A stretch of 18,743 nucleotides of DNA from Micavibrio sp. UBA7689 (GTDB taxonomy: Bacteria; Pseudomonadota; Alphaproteobacteria; Micavibrionales; Micavibrionaceae): positions 7,647-26,389 of the forward strand of contig DLGR01000040.1 of the NCBI GenBank assembly GCA_002482805.1, read 5' to 3'. Positions within the stretch are counted from its first letter, which is position 1. Every line of letters begins with the position of its first letter. Below, in pieces: positions 15,621-18,743 of this stretch. The notes below the pieces were generated by a model, which saw only the letters and a program-made list of their open reading frames with translations, searched no databases and was not told the DNA's origin. The position numbers and the translations under genes were made by a program.

Positions 15621-15693
15621 AGGGGGATATTAGGATATAAACCCGCGCTCCGCCATATCAAGACACGGAAATTACGGTGTTTTTCGGGAGAAA

Positions 15694-15951
15694 TTAGAGC
15701 TTCGTGTAGGGCTTGATACGCACGGGATTATATTGGAAAGGCTCTGACTCCATCGGTTCGGCGACAAATGCAGGTAACCCTTCCGCCTCGTAACCTGCCG
15801 CGGGTTCGATACCTGCCTGCGCTTTTCCGGCAATGCCCAGATCTACGCCGAAAAATATGTAACCGAAAACAACGCCCCACAAAGCGATCAGAACGACGCT
15901 GATTTTACCGGCATTTTTCACAATGCCTAAAATATCGTATTTCAAATCCAC
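15694..15951 (-). CDS. Small single-helix membrane protein of unknown function
   Basis: This 85-aa protein starts at GTG (15951) with GAGGT about eight bases upstream, a good ribosome site. It has a cytoplasmic-looking N-terminus (MDLKYDILGIVKNAGK), one strong hydrophobic helix (about residues 17-36, ISVVLIALWGVVFGYIFFG), then a polar tail ending in basic residues. I do not recognise a family. It lies 73 bases upstream of the CorC-like gene on the same strand and downstream of the tRNA-Pro terminator. It may be co-transcribed with the CorC-like gene, but no sequence shows this. Confidence 0.65.
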   Translation of the reverse strand: MDLKYDILGIVKNAGKISVVLIALWGVVFGYIFFGVDLGIAGKAQAGIEPAAGYEAEGLPAFVAEPMESEPFQYNPVRIKPYTKL

Positions 15952-16018
15952 GTTTCACACCTCTATTGCGCGCAAGGATGACAAACCCGCAAGATTCGCG
16001 CAAGACGGTACGAATACA

Positions 16019-16044
16019 AAAAAGCACCTTTTCAGGTGCTTTTT
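16019..16044 (-). terminator. Terminator downstream of tRNA-Pro
   Basis: The arms AAAAAGCACCT (16019-16029) and AGGTGCTTTTT (16034-16044) pair perfectly with a 4-base loop. T-runs follow in both directions: six on the minus strand, five on the plus strand. It lies about 97 bases after the tRNA 3' end and, on the minus strand, ends the tRNA-Pro transcript before the 85-aa gene. Confidence 0.9.
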
Positions 16045-16069
16045 GAAAGAATGATTTACGTATTTTATT

Positions 16070-16132
16070 CTACACAAGACGCTGGAAGTGACGTGTATGT
16101 GAATACACGAACGACGAAGCAACGATGTGTAG
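16070..16132 (-). ncRNA. Structured 3' trailer of tRNA-Pro, possible small RNA
   Basis: This 63-base stretch folds as one long stem-loop. The outer arms are CTACACA and TGTGTAG. A middle helix follows, CGTTG/CAGCG with one G-U pair. The inner hairpin CGTGTAT-GTGA-ATACACG has seven perfect pairs and a tetraloop. It sits between the tRNA and its terminator, with nine bases between the tRNA 3' end and the outer stem. It could be a processing signal, a trailer-derived small RNA, or a remnant palindromic repeat. The pairing is real in the sequence; the function is inference. Confidence 0.4.
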
Positions 16133-16140
16133 GGTTAAAA

Positions 16141-16217
16141 TGGTCGGGGTGACAAGATTTGAACTTGCGACCCCTTGCACCCCATGCAAGTGCGCTACCA
16201 GGCTGCGCCACACCCCG
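16141..16217 (-). tRNA. tRNA-Pro, anticodon GGG
   Basis: This is a complete 77-base cloverleaf on the minus strand. It has a perfect 7-bp acceptor stem (CGGGGTG with CACCCCG), D stem GCGC/GCGC, anticodon stem CTTGC/GCAAG and a 7-base loop with GGG (window 16181-16183). The T stem has the standard TTCAAAT loop. Discriminator A is followed by an encoded CCA. It reads Pro codons CCC and CCU. A tRNA-Pro commonly lies near ihfA-merR in alphaproteobacteria; here two plus-strand genes separate them. Confidence 0.97.
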
Positions 16218-16228
16218 ACTAAGGGGAG

Positions 16229-16257
16229 GAAATAGCCCATTCCCGCCGAAAGATCAA
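16229..16257 (-). promoter_or_regulatory. Promoter of tRNA-Pro
   Basis: On the minus strand TTGATC (16252-16257) and TATTTC (16229-16234) are separated by exactly 17 bases. The -10 ends 12 bases upstream of the mature tRNA 5' end and is followed by a C-rich discriminator (CTCCCC). GC-rich discriminators at stable-RNA promoters are associated with stringent control. Confidence 0.55.
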
Positions 16258-16292
16258 ACCTTAATTTGCCCCGGATTCCGCTAGGATTCAGC

Positions 16293-16322
16293 TTGGGGAA
16301 TAGCGGAAAACGGCTATATAAT
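16293..16322 (+). promoter_or_regulatory. Promoter of the 69-aa gene / DUF305 pair
   Basis: A perfect TATAAT (16317-16322) is preceded at 18 bases by TTGGGG (16293-16298), which has the TTG core only. The -10 lies 29 bases before the ATG at 16352, leaving a leader of about 22 bases. It diverges from the tRNA-Pro promoter. Confidence 0.55.
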
Positions 16323-16351
16323 TGGAGAAACCCCGAGCCAAAAGGTCCCAT

Positions 16352-16561
16352 ATGGACGATACCAAGATAGACCGTGAAACCATGGGCAAGCTGGCCAAAA
16401 GCCTGAACTTCCTGCTGGGCGCGGGAAATGAAACCTCCGCCGCCTTGAAACAGGCTTCCGAAACAGGCACCGACGCCGATGTCAAAAAGGCCCGCACCCT
16501 GTTTTTGAAATTGAAACACGGCGACCGTCAATCGGCTTTGGCCATGTTGAGCGGCGATTGA
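16352..16561 (+). CDS. Unknown small charged protein, 69 aa
   Basis: The ATG at 16352 has AAAGG about six bases upstream and a TATAAT-type promoter. A TTG at 16322 overlaps the -10 and is not a credible start. The product is soluble, highly charged and probably all-helical. It has two helices (about residues 7-24 and 42-65) around a Thr/Asp-rich turn, and no Cys, signal peptide or membrane segment. I do not recognise a family. It lies 19 bases ahead of the DUF305 gene on the same strand, almost certainly in one transcript, so a joint role is plausible but unproven. Confidence 0.7.
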   Translation: MDDTKIDRETMGKLAKSLNFLLGAGNETSAALKQASETGTDADVKKARTLFLKLKHGDRQSALAMLSGD

Positions 16562-16580
16562 TTTTTTAAAGGAGAACTGC

Positions 16581-16988
16581 ATGAAATTGTTTTTGTCTCT
16601 TCTATGTGTAGCTTTGATATTTTCTGCCCCCGCCATCGCCGGCAACAACACGGATATGCATCAGGGCCACGGAGCCGTGGTGGATACCCATGAAGATCAC
16701 GAAGACCATGACCATGGCGAAATGGATCATTCCGGTGCGGTGGATGTTTACGCTCCAGCCATGGAAACGATGCACGAAGGCATGATGTCGGTGGAACCGT
16801 CGGGCGATGCCGATGTGGATTTCGTGCGCGGCATGATCCCGCACCACCAAGGCGCGGTCGATATGGCGAAAATCCTCAAAGAAAAAGGCAAGGATGCGGA
16901 ATTGCAATCACTGGCGGATTCCATCATCACCTCACAGGAAAAAGAAATCGCGATGATGAAAAACTGGCTGAAACGCCACGGAAAATAA
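16581..16988 (+). CDS. Secreted DUF305 protein with His/Met-rich segment
   Basis: This 135-aa protein has a signal peptide cleaved after AIA (residue 20), so it is periplasmic or secreted. Residues 26-50 form a His/Asp/Glu/Met-rich metal-binding-like segment (HEDHEDHDHGEMDHSG). The DUF305 domain follows. It contains DVDFVRGMIPHHQGAVDMAK (about 78-97, with the conserved MIPHH) and ends with EIAMMKNWLKRHGK. DUF305 belongs to the ferritin-like superfamily. Members are often found near copper or other metal genes, and the His/Met content here fits metal binding, although this is inference. AAAGGAG seven bases upstream of the ATG is a strong ribosome site. A strong terminator begins nine bases after the stop. 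Confidence 0.9.
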   Translation: MKLFLSLLCVALIFSAPAIAGNNTDMHQGHGAVVDTHEDHEDHDHGEMDHSGAVDVYAPAMETMHEGMMSVEPSGDADVDFVRGMIPHHQGAVDMAKILKEKGKDAELQSLADSIITSQEKEIAMMKNWLKRHGK

Positions 16989-16996
16989 GACAACAA

Positions 16997-17022
16997 AAAA
17001 AGTCCCCGTTCGGGGACTTTTT
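16997..17022. terminator. Bidirectional terminator between DUF305 and merR-type genes
   Basis: The arms AAAAAGTCCCCG (16997-17008) and CGGGGACTTTTT (17011-17022) are perfectly complementary, with runs of A and T on each side giving a T-tract on either strand. It closes the plus-strand DUF305 gene (stop at 16988) and the minus-strand regulator gene (stop at 17037). Confidence 0.93.
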
Positions 17023-17036
17023 AATTTCGTGCAGAA

Positions 17037-17582
17037 TTAAGCCACTTGCTCTTCGGGGAAGAGTGCGCGCAATGCTTTCAATTCACCCAGCATTTCTTCG
17101 AGCGCACCGCGTTGACGGTCCGAAAGATTGTAAACTTTCTGCGTCGGGTAGGCTTGACCGGCTTCGGGCTGCTCTTTGGCTTGCGTAATCGGCGCTTGCG
17201 CTTCGGCTTCTTCCGCCTCGGCCACTTGTGCCGCGATCTGGTTCTTGCCTTGTCCTTTCAAGAGTTTTTGAACGCCCTTGATCGTGTAGCCTTCGGTGTA
17301 GAGAAGATTGTGAATGTGCTTCAGCAAAGAAACATCTTCGGGGCGGTAATAACGTCTGCCGCCGCCGCGCTTGAGCGGCTTTACTTGGTTGAACTTGGTC
17401 TCCCAGAAACGGAGAACATGTTGGGGAACGTCCAGCTCGTCGGCCACTTCGGAAATCGTACGGAAGGCGCCTTGCGCTTTCTTTACGCCGCGGTCGGCTT
17501 GCTGCTGTGGGGCGACAGGGGTCGCCTTTTGGGAAAAGGATTCGTTTTCAAAAGAATTATTTTGAACGGCCAGATTGCTCAT
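17037..17582 (-). CDS. MerR-type HTH regulator downstream of ihfA
   Basis: This is a protein of about 181 aa from the ATG at 17582; a GTG at 17594 would add four residues and has no better ribosome site. After a disordered Gln/Ser-rich N-terminus, the MerR winged helix-turn-helix is clear at about residues 40-110. It contains ISEVADELDVPQHVLRFWE, then the RGGGRRYYRPEDV segment typical of MerR recognition wings, then KHIHNLLYTEGYTIKGVQKLL. The C-terminal part is a charged Glu/Ala/Gln linker and a final helix (QRGALEEMLGELKALRALF) with no metal-binding cysteines, so this is not a metal-sensing MerR. It follows ihfA by 41 bases. An ihfA-merR pair is common in alphaproteobacteria; its target is not known from the sequence. 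Confidence 0.9.
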   Translation of the reverse strand: MSNLAVQNNSFENESFSQKATPVAPQQQADRGVKKAQGAFRTISEVADELDVPQHVLRFWETKFNQVKPLKRGGGRRYYRPEDVSLLKHIHNLLYTEGYTIKGVQKLLKGQGKNQIAAQVAEAEEAEAQAPITQAKEQPEAGQAYPTQKVYNLSDRQRGALEEMLGELKALRALFPEEQVA

Positions 17583-17623
17583 GGTTAACACCACTTCTAA
17601 GAAAAGATCAGGTTTAAAAAGGC

Positions 17624-17920
17624 TTACGCCCCTTTGCTGATCCTGTCTTTGAGAACATGAGATGCTCTAAAAACCAGAACGCGGCGCGGCGTAATCGGAA
17701 CTTCAACTCCCGTTTTGGGGTTACGGCCGATCCTTTCACCTTTTTCGCGGATGGAGAAGCTACCGAATGAGGACAGCTTGACGTTTTCCCCAGAAATCAA
17801 TGCGTTCATGACTTCATCTAAGACCTGCTCGACGAGGTCCGAGGATTCATTGCGGGACAGGCCCACCTGTTCGTAGACGGATTCTGCTAGATCAGCTCTG
17901 GTCAGCGTGCGTTCGCTCAT
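17624..17920 (-). CDS. ihfA: Integration host factor alpha subunit
   Basis: This 98-aa protein matches IHF-alpha over its whole length. LTRADLAESVYEQVGLS opens the first helix, FGSFSIREK forms the mid-strand, and GRNPKTGVEVPI (about residues 65-76) is the beta-arm tip, with Pro68 the residue that intercalates and bends DNA. It pairs with IhfB, encoded elsewhere, to bend DNA for replication, recombination and sigma54 promoters. The start is the ATG at 17920. The gene has its own near-consensus promoter containing a dyad in the spacer. fabH/plsX, often upstream in related genomes, are absent; an HD-domain gene diverges instead. Confidence 0.97.
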   Translation of the reverse strand: MSERTLTRADLAESVYEQVGLSRNESSDLVEQVLDEVMNALISGENVKLSSFGSFSIREKGERIGRNPKTGVEVPITPRRVLVFRASHVLKDRISKGA

Positions 17921-17948
17921 GGTCCGGTCCTTTCATTTGGTATATCCC

Positions 17949-17977
17949 ATTATAACCCTTTGAAAACAAAGGGTCAA
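17949..17977 (-). promoter_or_regulatory. ihfA promoter, near consensus
   Basis: On the minus strand TTGACC (17972-17977) and a perfect TATAAT (17949-17954) are separated by exactly 17 bases, placing the -10 about 29 bases before the ihfA ATG. Only the last -35 base departs from consensus. The spacer and -35 contain the dyad at 17955-17974. Confidence 0.75.
17955..17974. promoter_or_regulatory. Perfect dyad inside the ihfA promoter spacer, candidate operator
   Basis: ACCCTTTG (17955-17962) and CAAAGGGT (17967-17974) pair exactly across a 4-base AAAA. The dyad occupies the whole 17-bp spacer and runs three bases into the -35. A further half-site AAAGGGTTA lies at 18008-18016, about 34 bases upstream of the -35 on the ihfA strand. 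A protein bound here would contact or occlude RNA polymerase. Confidence 0.5.
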
Positions 17978-18041
17978 TAAAAGACATAGAAATTATCCAA
18001 TGATTGTAAAGGGTTAATATTGGCCAAATCCCGCGGAATCC

Positions 18042-18071
18042 TTGCTAAACCGCATCACAATTATGTATAGT
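18042..18071 (+). promoter_or_regulatory. Candidate promoter of the HD/PDE-fold gene
   Basis: TTGCTA (18042-18047) and TATAGT (18066-18071) are separated by 18 bases, with the ATG at 18093, 21 bases after the -10. The -35 matches 4 of 6 and the -10 matches 5 of 6 consensus positions. Confidence 0.45.
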
Positions 18072-18092
18072 AGAGGTTCGGGATACAAAGAA

Positions 18093-18743
18093 ATGCAAGA
18101 ATTAATCAAGGTTTTCAGAGGCTTTGCCGCCTCTACGCCCGACAGACGCGGAGCGGATTTGTCGTCTCTTTTCTCGCGTATGGAACCCGGCTCCAGCCAT
18201 TTTGTGCGTGAAGCCTATGACGCGATGCTCGAAACACTTTCTTTGCCTTCCGATCATCCCTTGGCGCGCGCCGGGAAAGACATTGCGGACAGAATCGATT
18301 CGACCCCGACTGCTGAAAATTACGGCGGCCACGGCAACGGCTATCACAACCGTAATCACATGTTCGAAGTGCCGACGGCCGCCACGGGCTTAATTCTGAT
18401 TCATGCGGCGCGTGGTTATGAACCGAAACTTTCCGCGCAAGACAAACTGGTTTTGCTGGTCGCCGCAGTCGCGCACGACATCGGGCACAATGGTGAAGGC
18501 AACGGCTTTGGCGATAAACGCGTGCCGCTACTGACCGAAGGCCACGCCATCCGATTGGCGAAAGACCTGATCCGCCCCCATTACACGGATGAATCGCAGT
18601 TCGAAAAAACTTTTGCGCGGCTTGAAACCATTATCGCTGCTACGGATATCGGCGGCGGTGACAAATCACCGGGGAAATTCTTCGCAGACTACGCGAAATA
18701 CCACCGCGGCGAAATCGATGCCCCGCCCACCCCGCCCATTCCC
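18093..18743 (+). CDS. HD/PDE-fold phosphohydrolase, partial (cut by window end)
   Basis: The frame is open for 217 codons from the ATG at 18093 to the window edge, with no stop. It carries the metal-site signature of cyclic-nucleotide phosphodiesterases and related HD hydrolases. YHNRNH (residues 84-89, His89) is followed by VAHDIGHNG with His128 and Asp129, and a later Asp in AATDIGGG (Asp185). These four residues would bind the two catalytic metals. The tyrosine-His-Asn-x-x-His pattern is closer to class I PDEs than to the HD-GYP or RelA families, but substrate (cAMP, other nucleotide, or another phosphate) is unknown. The N-terminal ~70 residues match no domain I know. It diverges from ihfA across 172 bases. 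Confidence 0.8.
   Translation, partial: MQELIKVFRGFAASTPDRRGADLSSLFSRMEPGSSHFVREAYDAMLETLSLPSDHPLARAGKDIADRIDSTPTAENYGGHGNGYHNRNHMFEVPTAATGLILIHAARGYEPKLSAQDKLVLLVAAVAHDIGHNGEGNGFGDKRVPLLTEGHAIRLAKDLIRPHYTDESQFEKTFARLETIIAATDIGGGDKSPGKFFADYAKYHRGEIDAPPTPPIP

Noticed and set aside
14775..15716. Plus-strand open frame of 313 codons across the CorC-like gene
   Set aside because: It is fully antisense to a gene with DUF21, CBS and CorC_HlyC domains; the translation is His/Asp/Arg-rich without recognisable motifs.
1..18743. CRISPR arrays, insertion sequences, toxin-antitoxin pairs, phage or integrase genes
   Set aside because: No regularly spaced repeats, transposase or integrase motifs, terminal inverted repeats or typical toxin-antitoxin pairs were seen by reading either strand.

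Overview
The window looks like ordinary chromosome from a free-living alphaproteobacterium. Three gene arrangements support this: hom-glpX-recJ in one operon, ihfA followed by a MerR-type regulator with a tRNA-Pro nearby, and rplM-rpsI. A class I polyhydroxyalkanoate (PHA) synthase also fits. Base composition looks balanced by eye. I see no insertion sequence, integrase, phage gene, CRISPR array or plasmid function. No intergenic gap exceeds 300 bases. I found no unmistakable new multi-gene system; the most interesting signals are regulatory or structural elements between genes, plus a few unrecognised small proteins.

Layout. Positions 1-103 hold no gene I can support. On the minus strand, 104-4052 is an accessory block: a MerC/MerT-like small membrane protein, a GT32-type sugar transferase, a Wzx/MOP-type flippase and an ankyrin-repeat protein. 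Next, also on the minus strand and read right to left from 9153 to 4130, is a tight operon: OmpA-domain lipoprotein, homoserine dehydrogenase, GlpX fructose-1,6-bisphosphatase and RecJ. From the divergent intergenic region 9154-9343, phaC runs on the plus strand to 11161, where it abuts a convergent small membrane protein stop-to-stop. A gamma-carbonic-anhydrase-like gene follows, sitting just behind the terminator of the rplM-rpsI operon.

Divergent from rplM is a DUF748/AsmA-like envelope protein (13197-14315, plus). It abuts a CorC/HlyC-type CBS membrane protein stop-to-stop. Further right are a small one-helix membrane protein, tRNA-Pro(GGG) with a structured 3' trailer and terminator, a plus-strand pair (an unknown 69-aa protein and a secreted DUF305 protein), and the minus-strand ihfA-merR pair. 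The window ends inside a plus-strand HD/PDE-fold phosphohydrolase.

The genes mix housekeeping (translation, threonine/methionine biosynthesis, gluconeogenesis, recombination, nucleoid architecture), carbon storage (PHA) and envelope functions. The clearest regulatory DNA is a near-consensus ihfA promoter whose 17-bp spacer is filled by a perfect dyad. Others are a dyad ahead of the MerC-like gene, a palindrome plus direct repeat between rplM and the DUF748 gene, and the rpsI terminator placed just upstream of the carbonic-anhydrase-like start codon.
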